DNA of 64,000 nucleotides from Collinsella stercoris DSM 13279 (GCF_020735465.1 NZ_CP085935.1:1178001-1242000), one strand, 5' to 3'. Numbered from the stretch's first letter, positions 9,001 to 18,188 are shown. The notes: a model not told the origin generated them from the letters alone. Translations and numbers: made by a program.

Positions 9001-10408
9001 GGGCCTTGTTGGCACACAGGACAACGTAGCGCGGGCCGGCCTCCAGCGCCTCCTCGCCGCGCTGCGCGCCACGACGCTCGAGCTCACGCTCCAAGTGCAT
9101 GGTGAGCCCCATGAGCCCCTCAGGGCCCGTAGCCAAAAAGCGGGTCCGGCCCGCGTCGTCGAACAGGTGCGGCAACGCGCGCATGCAGCCCCATTCGACC
9201 TCCTCGCCCGCATCGGCCACGAGCATGAGCTTCACGTCCTGGTAGCTCATGAGCGCGCACAGCTGCACCACCAGGCCGCGCGCAAAGGCCCATACCCGCT
9301 CAGTGGGACCCACAACGCCCGCCACGTAGTGCTCGGCCGGGTTGAAGGCCAGCGGCACGCCTGCCAGGAACGGCGGGCGGTGCGATGCCTCGATGACTTT
9401 CGCCAGCAGTCGGTCGCGGTCGACCGCGAACTGCTCCGCAGGCCAGCGGACGTCGGCCTCCAGCGGCAGATCGCCCGTGCCGACGCGCAGGTCCATGAAG
9501 TCACTGTGCGCGCTTGTGCGGTTCATGAGCTCGGGCGACAGCGTCGATGCGCGGTCGAGCAGCGCCGGCACGGTCACGCGGTTCTCGGCCAGCACGCCGC
9601 CCTGCACGGCGCACTCCTGCTGCAGAGCGTGCTCGATGGCGTTGAGGTAGTCGGTGTAGGTGCTCTCGCGCCGTGCCTCCTCGCGCTCGTCGCGGCGGCG
9701 CTCGTAGCGCCTGGACACGAGCGGCCACACCAGCATGCCCGCGATCATGGAGATCGACATGGCAAGCATGGGCAGCGTGGACGTCACATCCGCCCCGGCC
9801 ATCAGGCGCGAGACGGTGTTCGCCACCATGAATACCGAGGCCAGGCCCATGATGAATGAGGGGCCGAGCTGCATAATAGCCGGGGACTCATCGCGCTTCC
9901 TGCCGGGCGGAGGGCCATCCACGGAAAAGGCGCGCCGATGCACCGAATGCATCAGGCGCGGGGCGGGATAAAACAGGTGCTCCTCCCCCGTCGGCTCGAC
10001 GGGGTCGGGGCTTGCCGCCCTGAACGCGGCGTGCTCAATGGGGCGAGCGACCTCGATGGACGCCTCCAACGGAACGCTCCGGCGACAGTTGGCCACCACG
10101 TAGCGGTTGCCCACCATGCACTTGAACGCCGCGATCTGCACCACGTCGCCCGCGCGCAGCCGTAGCGGCGTGCGGGCGGGCAGTGCCCGACCGTTCACGA
10201 GCGTGCCGTTGGTGGAGCCCAAGTCCTCCACCGTGAACGCATCTCCGCGCAGGGTCAGCCGGGCGTGACCGCCCGAGACCTCGGGGGCCTCGTAGCGGAT
10301 CTCGGCGTCCGGCGAGCGCCCGATCACACAGCTGAAATCGTCGGCGAAGCCCACGACGCGGAACTGCCGCGCCTCAGGCTGCATGGTTGATGCATGTTGC
10401 TCTGCCAT
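6098..10408 (-). CDS. essC: EssC-type FHA-FtsK/SpoIIIE ATPase of T7SS
   Basis: A 1436-residue motor protein of the secretion system. An FHA domain occupies about residues 16-97 (IGRSPDAEI, SGGHARL, DLGSTNGTLVNG). Two transmembrane helices lie at about 178-232. The first FtsK/SpoIIIE ATPase domain has an intact Walker A GTTGSGKS (636-643) and Walker B HLFIVADEF (750-758). In a second domain the P-loop reads GAQGTGTDEL (984-993), with Thr instead of Lys, and a third (about 1247-1262) is more degenerate still. Only D1 should hydrolyse ATP strongly. A single FHA is present where Staphylococcus EssC has two. It is preceded by the WXG100 gene and followed by the effector cluster, the canonical T7SS order. 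Confidence 0.93.
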   Translation of the reverse strand: MAEQHASTMQPEARQFRVVGFADDFSCVIGRSPDAEIRYEAPEVSGGHARLTLRGDAFTVEDLGSTNGTLVNGRALPARTPLRLRAGDVVQIAAFKCMVGNRYVVANCRRSVPLEASIEVARPIEHAAFRAASPDPVEPTGEEHLFYPAPRLMHSVHRRAFSVDGPPPGRKRDESPAIMQLGPSFIMGLASVFMVANTVSRLMAGADVTSTLPMLAMSISMIAGMLVWPLVSRRYERRRDEREEARRESTYTDYLNAIEHALQQECAVQGGVLAENRVTVPALLDRASTLSPELMNRTSAHSDFMDLRVGTGDLPLEADVRWPAEQFAVDRDRLLAKVIEASHRPPFLAGVPLAFNPAEHYVAGVVGPTERVWAFARGLVVQLCALMSYQDVKLMLVADAGEEVEWGCMRALPHLFDDAGRTRFLATGPEGLMGLTMHLERELERRGAQRGEEALEAGPRYVVLCANKALTDPSDTIGRLARLRAYRGVSLIFMGDELKDLPRECAYVIDLAGAVAGEGGASQPGACMFDRADVSGTMLPFSSDIGVSPQDMEAFARCMARVHLDMPGQRSTLPASLGFLEMFEAGNVGQLGIAARWAAADASRTLQAPVGVDAQGEPAMLNLHEKVHGPHGLIAGTTGSGKSEFIITYVLSLAACYPPDQVAFVLIDYKGGGLAGAFDNERFRLPHLAGTITNLDGAAISRSLVSIKSELKRRQDAFNRAREATGEATMDIYKYISYYLRGVLSEPIPHLFIVADEFAELKQQEPEFMDELMSAARIGRSLGVHLILATQKPSGVVNDQIRSNMRFKVCLKVADAGDSKEMIGRADAAEIREPGRFYLLVGFNEYFTGGQAAYAGAPYAPVERFAPKRDDAVELIDDEGTPVASARPAAVAVKSGLSEINAALGEIQRQASGQRLAAARLWLDPLPDWLGLAELEGRYAGELEAARMDNGFAAMLGEIDMPAEQRRAPHIVDFRHNGNLMIYGAQGTGTDELIATAICSLARGYSAEEFSFYVLDFDAGMLSCLRALPCCGGIVLPGNDELARNLFKMLEEEIVVRRGRIASGARWGHEPSIVVAIANLAAFYEAYADLEDRLNALVRDAARYGIYFVVTATGATVPRLRFRSAFSMSITTVLNDEGDYATIFGHRPDVKVAKGNMRGVAQRDKSLYEFQGADFCDKNQTAAEAIAALASRLSMENGGAQATTIPVLPDAVTERDMSEAPSAYSVPVGFAHASVAPLWFDLERLPSMLVVSNEMTPIGAYMRAVCSLFESEGIPYRAVDLSGELNSLPHVLNEPEDIASFVDSLSADAEAVPRMLILMDISSLLGSLPVEASRALAAYVAQEKGKGRTGVIATSEMWRIRGKYDDWLKALTAYGNGLWIGSGVLDQTVFKVPRALPEHRRSIPASEGFVFLRGESIWTRLLQETAEGGCDDVSAR

Positions 10409-10481
10409 GGCGATACGTTCCCCTTGCCACCTGGGGTGGCCGCGCGCGACGTTGCGGCGCGGCCACCCGTGCGGTCAGTTC

Positions 10482-10775
10482 CTACCCGCGGAATGCGCTT
10501 GCGATATTCGCGTCCGTCTCCTCCAGCGCCTGGGCGGTGGAGTCGAGGCTCTGGGCGATCTCGGTGATGAGCTCCTGGGCACGCACGAAGCTGGGACGCA
10601 GCTCCTCGAAGCGGGACGCATAGGCGTTGGACGCCTCGCCTTCCCACTCGCTTTGCAGCGCGGACAGCAGGCTGTCCATGCGGCTGATCACGTTGCCCAC
10701 GTTGTCGGCCTCGACCCGGTACTCACCGGCGCGAGAACGCATCTGATCCGGGGTAATCCTAATCTGACCTGCCAT
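10482..10775 (-). CDS. esxA: WXG100 family secreted protein (EsxA-like)
   Basis: A 97-residue protein, MAGQIRITPDQMRSRAGEYR at the N-terminus, with Trp44-Glu45-Gly46 between two amphipathic helices and no signal peptide. Length and motif are diagnostic of WXG100 T7SS substrates, which dimerise as four-helix bundles and engage the C-terminal domain of EssC. The start at 10775 follows AAGGAAG; an upstream alternative would add 21 non-conserved residues. It sits 73 bp before the EssC gene and downstream of the Ig-like surface protein gene. A canonical C-terminal YxxxD/E signal is not evident; the nearest tyrosine is Tyr52. Confidence 0.92.
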   Translation of the reverse strand: MAGQIRITPDQMRSRAGEYRVEADNVGNVISRMDSLLSALQSEWEGEASNAYASRFEELRPSFVRAQELITEIAQSLDSTAQALEETDANIASAFRG

Positions 10776-10844
10776 GAGAAACTTCCTTTCTCTCATGCGC
10801 CGTCCATCTTGAACGGCGCGGTTCCACATGTGGTGCACGGCCCG

Positions 10845-13800
10845 TTATGAATTGAGCCGCTCCCTCAGCTCGCGGATGCGCCTGGCGCGACGCCACAGCG
10901 CCCAGCTCACGCCAACGACGGCGCCTGCCGCGAGAATCACGCCGCCCACGGTGCCAAACAGCAGGCGAGGTGTGTTGAGGATGAATGAGATCCAATCGCC
11001 GGTGACCACCACGTCCTCGTAGCGGGCATACGCCGTGTTGCCCGCGCGGTCCGTGACGGCAAGCTCGTAGGTATGGGGCTCGGCATCGGCCGGCAATTGC
11101 CACGTGGGCGCACCGTTGACAAGGTCGGCGGCATCCCAAGCTTGGACGTCGCGACCGTCCACCGTGAGCGCCACGCTCGCAAGTTCGACGTTATCGTGCG
11201 CGTCGACATGCACCTGCTTTTGCGGGTCAAGATACACCCCGCGAGAGCCGATGCCGGCAAGGCCTGCCACCGGCGCCGTGGTGTCGACGGCGAACTTGAC
11301 CTCGAAAGCGCCGTCGCGCGTGGCGTTTTTGCCGTCCATGGTGTTTTGCGACAGGTTGCCCGCACGGTCGCGCGAGGTGAGCAAGATGCGATAGAAGCCG
11401 TCCTCATCAAAAAGCTGCTGCCCAAAGCGATACGTGGTCGCGCTCCATCCGCCCGTCGAGCCGTCGACCAACTCATAGTCCGCGCCGGCCTTGAGTGCCT
11501 GCGTGCGCGAGTCGTGCACGAGCTCAGCGTGGGTGCGACCGGTATCGAGGCCGCTCACGTTGACCTCAACGATGTCCACACCCTGCGGTGCGGCCAAGAA
11601 CTTGCCGGCAACGTCGCTGCCAGGATTGGCAAAGTAATAGGTCGACCCAAAACGGTTGACCGAGAAGGTCACGGCCTGTTCGGCCGAATTACCGGCAAGA
11701 TCGTCGACGCGCGCCGTCAGGGTATAGATGTCATCGCGCTCCAAAACATGCTCGAAATCCTCGTAGTGCACGGTCTTTTGACCTGGCAGCTCCTCCTCGC
11801 CGGCCGGCGCATACACGTTGCCCTGAGCAGCACCAACCAACTCATAGGTCGCAAAGAGCGGGTCGAAGTTCACATCGGCGTAGCTGATGGACGGCTGCAC
11901 CGCATCCGCGTACGCCGCATGGTGCTCGACGCCCGAGATGGCAAGCGCCGGCGCCGTGAGGTCGATCACGAACTCGGGCTCTTCGAACACCTCGGCGGCG
12001 TTGCCGGCCAAATCGGTCGCCTGTACGGTGAAGCCATAATGCAGCTCGCCGGTAAACGAGATGACGGCATCCTGAACCGCGCGCGGCTCGCGCTCGCACC
12101 ATGCGGACGCCGCCGGTGCACCCACCGCAGCACCCGAAACATCTTTGGCCCACGCCGTGACGCCGGACTGCGCCGCGTCGAAGTTGCGTTCGTCCACCGT
12201 GACGGTGGCCGTGCGCGGGGCCTTGTAGTACATGCCGTTGGCGACGTCGTTGTTGTCGAACTCGACCATGATACGCGGTGCGGCCGTGTCCACCACGAAT
12301 TCCTCGCGTGCAACCTGCGCCAAACGCCCCGTCATATCCTCAATCGAGGCGGAAAGCGCCCAATCGGCATCGGAATCGCACGCCACCGTGGCGATCCAGG
12401 TCGCCCCGTCACCCGAGGGGTTCTCAAAGTCCTCGGCCACAACCGAGGTGGCGGAGCCATTGCGCTCCACCTGCACGACCTCGCGATGCGGGTCGGACGC
12501 GCGGATCAAATCAAAGCTGGGCTCGACGAGCGTCACCGTGGCCGTGCGGGGAGCCTTGTAGTACATGCCGTTGGCGGCGTCGTTGTTGTCGTAGGCAATC
12601 GAAAGCTCAGGGGCGCTCGCATCGATGCACACGCCCAGGGCGTCCTTGGGCAAATCGGTGCCCGCACGCAGGGCAAGGGAGCCGGAATCGACCACGTTGC
12701 CGGCCCGATCCTCCACGCCCAGGCGCGTGCCCTCGAACACCAGGCGCTGCGCATCGCCGGTCAGCGTCAGCCGGAACTGGCCGTTGTTAGCCTCATCGGC
12801 AGGCTCATACGATAACTCCGGGGTCGCCGTTCCCGCCACGGACAGCGCGGCAGAGGCGGGCTCCACGCCCGAAAGGTTATCGCTCACCGCCAGCGTGATG
12901 TGCTCGGACTCTGGCGCAAATACCCAGCCCCACTCGTAGGGCTCGCTCACGGAAAGCGCCAGCTCGCCGAAGGACGGACCGGTGTAGTCGATGCCGAATT
13001 CCACAGGAGATGCCGGGCACACGGTCCCCGAGAGCGCTCGATACCCCAGCTCCAGCCGATACATGCCCTCGAGCGGCAGCGCATGGGCGAGCTCATGCGT
13101 ACGAGGCAGCTCGTAGCGGGCGCTCCATGTATCGGAATCCGGCAGGTGGGTGAAATCCGCAAGCGCCAGCGCGGGCAAGGCGGAACCGGCAAGCTCGCCC
13201 GGCCGCTGCAGGGTGTTGATGGACAGCAGGCCATCGCTTGTGGGCAGAGCGCGGCGTGCCTCGAACCAGCGATCCTCGATGCTGGCCGTAACATGCACGG
13301 CACCGCGGTGGTACGCCGCATCCTTAGACGACGGGGTGCCGGGCGCATCCACCACGCTCAGCTGCACGGAGGGCAGGGTGTCATCGGCGTCCACCAAGAT
13401 GCCATCGACGCCCCACGTGGCAACGTCGCTCGCACGCAAACGATCACCGCGGCCGTTGCCGGCGTTATCCGGCAACACGAGCTGCAGGTCGGCCAAGTTG
13501 TAAACGCCCTCGTCCGTCAAGGGGATCGAAACCCAACCATGCTCGTCCACCGTGAGCGCGCGTTGCATCGTCGGGGCGTGCAGGCCGGCCAAGTCGAGCA
13601 GGCGCTCCACATAGGCAGTCAGGGCGTGCTCGTCCAAACCGGCCGTGTTGTCTTCTTGCGAGCCCTGTACGTCCGCCGGGGCATCGCCCTCGCCGCGCGG
13701 CTGCAAATCCTGCACGCGCAGATGTAGCGTGCGCGCCCCGCCCACCGCCAGACGGCCCCTGCCGTCCAGCGCCGCGACATCGCGCGCGGGGTCGGGCCGG

Positions 13801-15623
13801 GCATCCATATAGGCATCCGTCACCGCAGGGGCCGTCGTGTCCACCATGAACTCGCGGGAGACCGAGGAGCTCAAATTACTGCCTCTAAATGACACCTCAT
13901 ACAAACCGTCACGTACGCCGCCGTCGGGGTCGAGCGGCAAGGTGAGCACCGCCTCGTAACGACCGGTGGCATCATTCATGACGAAGGTGGGCTGGACATC
14001 CTTAGAGGCAAGGATCTCCTCGCCCTTCCACGAAACATAGCGGGCCTGCACCGCCCGGCGAAACGCCGGCGTCATCTTGAACAGACCGAAGCGCCAGCCG
14101 CCGCCCCACAGCGTCACCTGTACCTGGTCATCCTGGTAATAGCGGTCGTTGCCCGCCGAGCCCTTGGGGCCAATCTCAATGCCAAAACCCTGGTTGGGCG
14201 CCGGGGCGTCCGCGTTCTCCACGGCGATGCGATCGAAGGTGACATCGCCCGCGATGCTCGCCAGCGAAATAGAGGCGCTCGTGTCACCCGCACGGTCGCG
14301 CACGGTCAGCGTCGCCTCGCCCAGGATATAGGTGCCCGCGTCCTCAAGCGGAATTTCAACGGTGCCGTTGTTGCCGATGGCATAATCGCGCTCAGTGAGC
14401 GTCTCGGTTACAGAGGCTCCCGTGCCGTCGATCTTGTCGTGCCGCACCAAGGTGAGCGTATAGCCCGCCACGCCGGACGCCTCGATGCCTTCCGCCGCCG
14501 GGGCGTCCGCAAGCGAGAGCGTGAGCGTGCGTTTGCCGCCAAACAGAACGTCGTAGGCGGGCTTGCCGTCTTGGCCGGGGATCTGCGCCACTTCGCTGTC
14601 GGCGTCGTAGCTGCCCTTGACCCGCACCGAGGCCGCAGCGGGCGCCGTACGGTCGATTACCACCGAAACGCTGTCGGACGCCTCGAGCTGCATGGGCTTT
14701 TGCTGCTCGGCAGCCAGGCTCGCACCCGTGTAGGATACGCTTGCCGTATGGCGGCCCTCCGCATCCCATGTGGCAAGCACGGCGCTCTCAAACCGCCGCC
14801 TTGAGCCGCGGCCTGAACCCGTGAGCGTCGCAGGGTCGAGCGTTTGGGCAGCGCCGTCAAGCACGGCGGAAATAGGATGCTGTTCAAACCACGCGGCATC
14901 GCGCAGCGCCTCGAACAGCGGGTCGGCAATGCGGGCACTCACCTCCACGGAGGCGGCATTGGTATACACCACACCGTCAGCGTCCGCTCCAGCTGGTTTA
15001 CCGCCGAGCAGCACCCATGCCGCCGGAAGCGCATCCTCCTCATCCGTGCGCACGAAACGAATGCGCTCGATTGAGGCATCCTTGAACAGCGGCAACTCGG
15101 ACAAGGGCGCGGAGGTGACTTCCTTGCCCTTGACGTCCCGTACCCGAACAGTCACGCGGCTCAAATCGACAACGTCCGCCCTGCACGTCGTCGCATCAAA
15201 ATCGAACACGAAATGGTTTGGCGCGGGCTCTTGTGGGTGCTGCGGCTCCTGAACGGGGATCTCAACCTTATCCACCACCAGATGGATCTCGTCCATCTGC
15301 TCGCGCAGCTCTTCGTCGACCGTGCAGGAGACGGACAATCCCGGGCTCACGACCGCCAGCGTCTTATCGTGCAGCCAGGCACCCTTGATGTCGATCGGCT
15401 CATGATCGACCCCGAGCACAGCGATGTCCGTAATCTGCGCATCGGCTGGGTCGGCGGCATCGGAGCCGGGGCGGTCCGCATCGGCGTTATCAGAAGGCGT
15501 GTTGGCAGTGGAAACATGCTCGTCCGCCGCGCCCGAGGCTGCCGGGGCGGCCCAGGCCAACGGCGTCGCCGCGCCCAACAGCGCGGCGCAAAGCACCAGA
15601 GCAGGTATCACACGTTTGTGCAT
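10845..15623 (-). CDS. Large Ig-like repeat surface protein in the T7SS operon
   Basis: A 1592-residue exported protein. It has a signal peptide (MHKRVIPALVLCAALLGAAT, cleavage near AWA-AP at about 26), a long series of bacterial Ig-like beta domains, and one C-terminal transmembrane helix (about 1553-1575) followed by a basic cytoplasmic tail RRARRIRELRERLNS. At about residues 1009 and 1121 an almost identical block recurs, with NGMYYKAPRTATVT at its core. Many segments end FVVDTTAPAV-like, typical of surface stalks. There is no LPxTG motif. It lies 3 bp after the stop of the TTLL-repeat protein and upstream of the WXG100 gene, so it is part of the operon. It could supply an extracellular stalk in place of EsaA/YueB, or act as an adhesin. 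Confidence 0.8.
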   Translation of the reverse strand: MHKRVIPALVLCAALLGAATPLAWAAPAASGAADEHVSTANTPSDNADADRPGSDAADPADAQITDIAVLGVDHEPIDIKGAWLHDKTLAVVSPGLSVSCTVDEELREQMDEIHLVVDKVEIPVQEPQHPQEPAPNHFVFDFDATTCRADVVDLSRVTVRVRDVKGKEVTSAPLSELPLFKDASIERIRFVRTDEEDALPAAWVLLGGKPAGADADGVVYTNAASVEVSARIADPLFEALRDAAWFEQHPISAVLDGAAQTLDPATLTGSGRGSRRRFESAVLATWDAEGRHTASVSYTGASLAAEQQKPMQLEASDSVSVVIDRTAPAAASVRVKGSYDADSEVAQIPGQDGKPAYDVLFGGKRTLTLSLADAPAAEGIEASGVAGYTLTLVRHDKIDGTGASVTETLTERDYAIGNNGTVEIPLEDAGTYILGEATLTVRDRAGDTSASISLASIAGDVTFDRIAVENADAPAPNQGFGIEIGPKGSAGNDRYYQDDQVQVTLWGGGWRFGLFKMTPAFRRAVQARYVSWKGEEILASKDVQPTFVMNDATGRYEAVLTLPLDPDGGVRDGLYEVSFRGSNLSSSVSREFMVDTTAPAVTDAYMDARPDPARDVAALDGRGRLAVGGARTLHLRVQDLQPRGEGDAPADVQGSQEDNTAGLDEHALTAYVERLLDLAGLHAPTMQRALTVDEHGWVSIPLTDEGVYNLADLQLVLPDNAGNGRGDRLRASDVATWGVDGILVDADDTLPSVQLSVVDAPGTPSSKDAAYHRGAVHVTASIEDRWFEARRALPTSDGLLSINTLQRPGELAGSALPALALADFTHLPDSDTWSARYELPRTHELAHALPLEGMYRLELGYRALSGTVCPASPVEFGIDYTGPSFGELALSVSEPYEWGWVFAPESEHITLAVSDNLSGVEPASAALSVAGTATPELSYEPADEANNGQFRLTLTGDAQRLVFEGTRLGVEDRAGNVVDSGSLALRAGTDLPKDALGVCIDASAPELSIAYDNNDAANGMYYKAPRTATVTLVEPSFDLIRASDPHREVVQVERNGSATSVVAEDFENPSGDGATWIATVACDSDADWALSASIEDMTGRLAQVAREEFVVDTAAPRIMVEFDNNDVANGMYYKAPRTATVTVDERNFDAAQSGVTAWAKDVSGAAVGAPAASAWCEREPRAVQDAVISFTGELHYGFTVQATDLAGNAAEVFEEPEFVIDLTAPALAISGVEHHAAYADAVQPSISYADVNFDPLFATYELVGAAQGNVYAPAGEEELPGQKTVHYEDFEHVLERDDIYTLTARVDDLAGNSAEQAVTFSVNRFGSTYYFANPGSDVAGKFLAAPQGVDIVEVNVSGLDTGRTHAELVHDSRTQALKAGADYELVDGSTGGWSATTYRFGQQLFDEDGFYRILLTSRDRAGNLSQNTMDGKNATRDGAFEVKFAVDTTAPVAGLAGIGSRGVYLDPQKQVHVDAHDNVELASVALTVDGRDVQAWDAADLVNGAPTWQLPADAEPHTYELAVTDRAGNTAYARYEDVVVTGDWISFILNTPRLLFGTVGGVILAAGAVVGVSWALWRRARRIRELRERLNS

Positions 15624-15626
15624 GTG

Positions 15627-16214
15627 CTATTCACCTTCTTTTTTGCCGAGCCGCGCAGTCACGAACTCGGACGCCGGCTCGCCCTGTGCGGAGGCAAGAC
15701 CTTGCAGCAACGTGGTGTGCTCCTCCGAGGCCGTCGCGGGCTCATCGGCACCCAACAGCGTGGTGCCCGCCTCGGAAACCGGCGCACTCCCCTTGCCGGC
15801 AAGCAACGTGGTGCCCAGCTCGGAGGCGCCCTCCTTGGCGATGGCGCCCAGCAGCGTGGTTCCGGCCTCCGAGGAATCCCCCTCCGCACCGTCATCGCCC
15901 AAGGCAGCCTTGGACTCGCGCACCGCCGTAGGGGCCTCAGCCGTCAGGGGAATGGAGGTGGCCCCGTGCCTCACCTGCAGGCTACCGCTTTGCACACCGG
16001 GCGCACGGCCACCCGGTGCCGCCGACACCGGGGCGCCCATGGCACGGTGCCCCGAGCGCAGCTCCTCAATGGCGCGAGCCGCCGCACGACCCGTCAGCTC
16101 GTCGCGCACCTCACGAACATGATGGGTCACGCCATACGCGGCCGCCGCCACCGCAAACACCACGGCAAGCCCAAAACCCACAACGGCGATCACGCCGAAC
16201 AGATCCGCATTCAT
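15627..16214 (-). CDS. Single-pass membrane protein with five SExxTTLL-like repeats
   Basis: A 195-residue protein with an N-terminal transmembrane helix (about 7-28) and a long cytoplasmic tail. From residue 115 the tail carries five repeats: SEAGTTLLGA (115), SELGTTLLAG (131), SEAGTTLLGA (147), SEEHTTLLQG (163) and a decayed SEFVTARLGK (182). The first four are exactly 16 residues apart. Each Thr-Thr pair has Leu at +3 of the first Thr, as in phosphothreonine ligands of FHA domains. It lies 5 bp downstream of the Ser/Thr kinase gene, and EssC in the same operon bears an FHA domain. I infer a kinase-phosphorylated docking tail. I do not know a named family for it. Confidence 0.75.
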   Translation of the reverse strand: MNADLFGVIAVVGFGLAVVFAVAAAAYGVTHHVREVRDELTGRAAARAIEELRSGHRAMGAPVSAAPGGRAPGVQSGSLQVRHGATSIPLTAEAPTAVRESKAALGDDGAEGDSSEAGTTLLGAIAKEGASELGTTLLAGKGSAPVSEAGTTLLGADEPATASEEHTTLLQGLASAQGEPASEFVTARLGKKEGE

Positions 16215-16219
16215 CGCAC

Positions 16220-17918
16220 TTACGCCTCCACATCTTCATAGGCGTCCGTCACCGCTTGGCGCGCCGTTCCCACCAGCGCCAGTGCACGCGCCCGCTCGCC
16301 ATCGAGCGCATCCGTCGTGGGATGCACCGATGACACCAACTGCTCGGCCCGACTTGCCAGCTCAAACAGCTGCTCCTGCTCAACATCATCGGCGCGAAAC
16401 TTGCGCGGATAGGTGCACAGTGCATCCAGCGCGAGATTTGCCGTCTCGAGACGGACGACGCCGTTTTCCTCAGATGCCAGCTCGTCAACCAAAAAGGAAA
16501 GCTGTTCAAAATAGGGAGCATACAAACCGGCGTCCGAGCCCTCATTGATGAGCGGCACGATCCGCGTCTCAAAATCCGCGATGTCGGCGTACGCCTGCGC
16601 CAGCGCATGTTGCTCGAACTCGGCATCCGATGCGGCATCGCGCATCCACTGCGCCGCCGCGCGAATGCGCTCCGAACGCGTGGCGGGCGCGCCCGTGCCA
16701 TCGGCCGCGTAGTTGTACCAGTACAGTTTTCCCACATTAAACGCCATGGCAGCGTATTCGCTCGAGCCGCGCAGCGCCTCAAGGCGAGGCAACGCCGCCT
16801 CGCGGAACTGGCGTTCCTCGGCCAGGGTGAACACCTGGTCCGACCGATACAGATCGGCGAGGCCCTCATAAGGCGCTACCTCACCCGGTTTGATAGAAGC
16901 GGCGCGCAGATACGCCTTGGTCGATTCAGACTCTACCGAGGTGGTGCGGGCAATCTGCATCCAGTGCTCGTAGTCGGAGTTGAGCGAGAGGTTGTAGCCG
17001 ACCGTTCCCGCAACGCCCAGCACCAAGCCGAGCGCCGATGCCGCCGCCAGCGCCACGAAGCGCCGCCACGTGCGTGTGAGCTCCTGACGATGCCCCGCGT
17101 CCTCCTCCCGATAATGGGACAGCGCGTAGGCCATCTCGGCGCAATCTTGGAAGCGATCGGCCGGGTCGGGCTGGGTGGCCTTCGCAATCACCCGTTCCAA
17201 TCCCGGTGAGAACGAGGCGTCAATCTGGCGCAGCGGCATGATTTGATAGGGAGGTTCCGCCGGTTCTTGCCCGTGAGCATGGTGTAGAGCGTGGCACCCA
17301 ACGCATATACGTCGGCGCGCGCATCTGTTTGGCCGCTTCCTCCATACTGCTCCGGGGGTGCGTACCCGCGCGTCCCGAGCTGTACCGTGTCGCCCACCGC
17401 CGCCGTAACGGATTGACCGTCCGCGCGGTATTCCCGCGCGATGCCAAAGTCGATGATTTGCACCAGGCCGTTGGGCTTGAGCATCACATTCGATGGCTTC
17501 ATATCGCGGTAAATGACCGGTGGGGTGCGGCGGTGCAAGTACTCAAGGGCATCGCACAACTGCAAGCCCCAGCCCACCACATCGTCCTCGGACTGCGGGC
17601 CATCGGCCGCAAGCACGCTCGAAAGCGCACGGCCCTCCACATAATCCATGATTACGTACAGGGTGCCGTGTTCATCTACCAAATCAACGATGCGCGGAAT
17701 GGCCGGGTGATCGAAGCTCTTGATCATATTCGCCTCGGTCACGATGCTTTGCACAATCAGCTCGCGCTGCTCGGGTCGGCCACATCCTTGATTTCCTTGG
17801 CCGCCCATTGCTTGTTGAGCACGGTGTCGAGCGCAAGATACACCGTGGACATGCCGCCAACGCCGATCTTTGCGAGCAACTGATAGCGTTTGCCGATGAC
17901 GGTCAATTCACGCCCCAT
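16220..17918 (-). pseudogene. Transmembrane Ser/Thr protein kinase, split by two frameshifts
   Basis: Read in three frames, this gene encodes about 566 residues. Frame 1 (17918 to about 17773) gives the Gly-rich loop IGVGGMSTVYLA and the AAK lysine (Lys41), then stops at 17757-17759. Frame 2 (to about 17263) gives VIYRDMKPSNVML, IIDFGIAREY and YAPPEQY, the catalytic loop, DFG and activation-segment motifs. Frame 3 (to 16220) gives the end of the kinase lobe, a transmembrane helix (RFVALAAASALGLVLGVAGT) and a helical TPR-like outer part. Adding one base near 17773 restores DPEQREL, and one near 17263 restores NPAEPPYQIM. Everything else is conserved, so this is either very recent inactivation or two consensus errors. 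It heads the T7SS operon. Confidence 0.85.
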
Positions 17919-18188
17919 CGCCTATTCCCCCCAAAGAACACATTGCCGATGTGAAACACCTGACACATAGTACGGCAGCGCGCGGACAAAAACCCGCGCC
18001 TTTCGTCGAACGGCGCGATTTGTACCACGAATAGAAGCCGTTGTATATCCAGGTTTACATCCGGGCGCGGATTCGGGCTCGTGACGAGCTGATCTGGGGA
18101 ATAGCGGGCGTATTTCCGATAACGTGCGTGCGGATGTGGGGCACCACGTCTATACTTGTTCCATCCATTTTCCCACTTGGAGTCACGC
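17919..18188. promoter_or_regulatory. Divergent promoter region between kinase and U32 genes
   Basis: These 270 bp separate the minus-strand T7SS operon from the plus-strand U32 gene and must promote both. On the plus strand TATACT at 18151-18156 is a good -10 element; no strong -35 is visible. A small hairpin, GCGCGG/CCGCGC, lies near 17974-17997. On the minus strand a GGGGGG stretch just ahead of ATG 17918 can serve as ribosome site. No additional gene is apparent. Confidence 0.4.

Noticed and set aside
17974..17997. GCGCGG/CCGCGC hairpin as terminator in the divergent promoter region
   Set aside because: It lies between divergent genes, where no transcript needs to end, and has no T-run on either strand.
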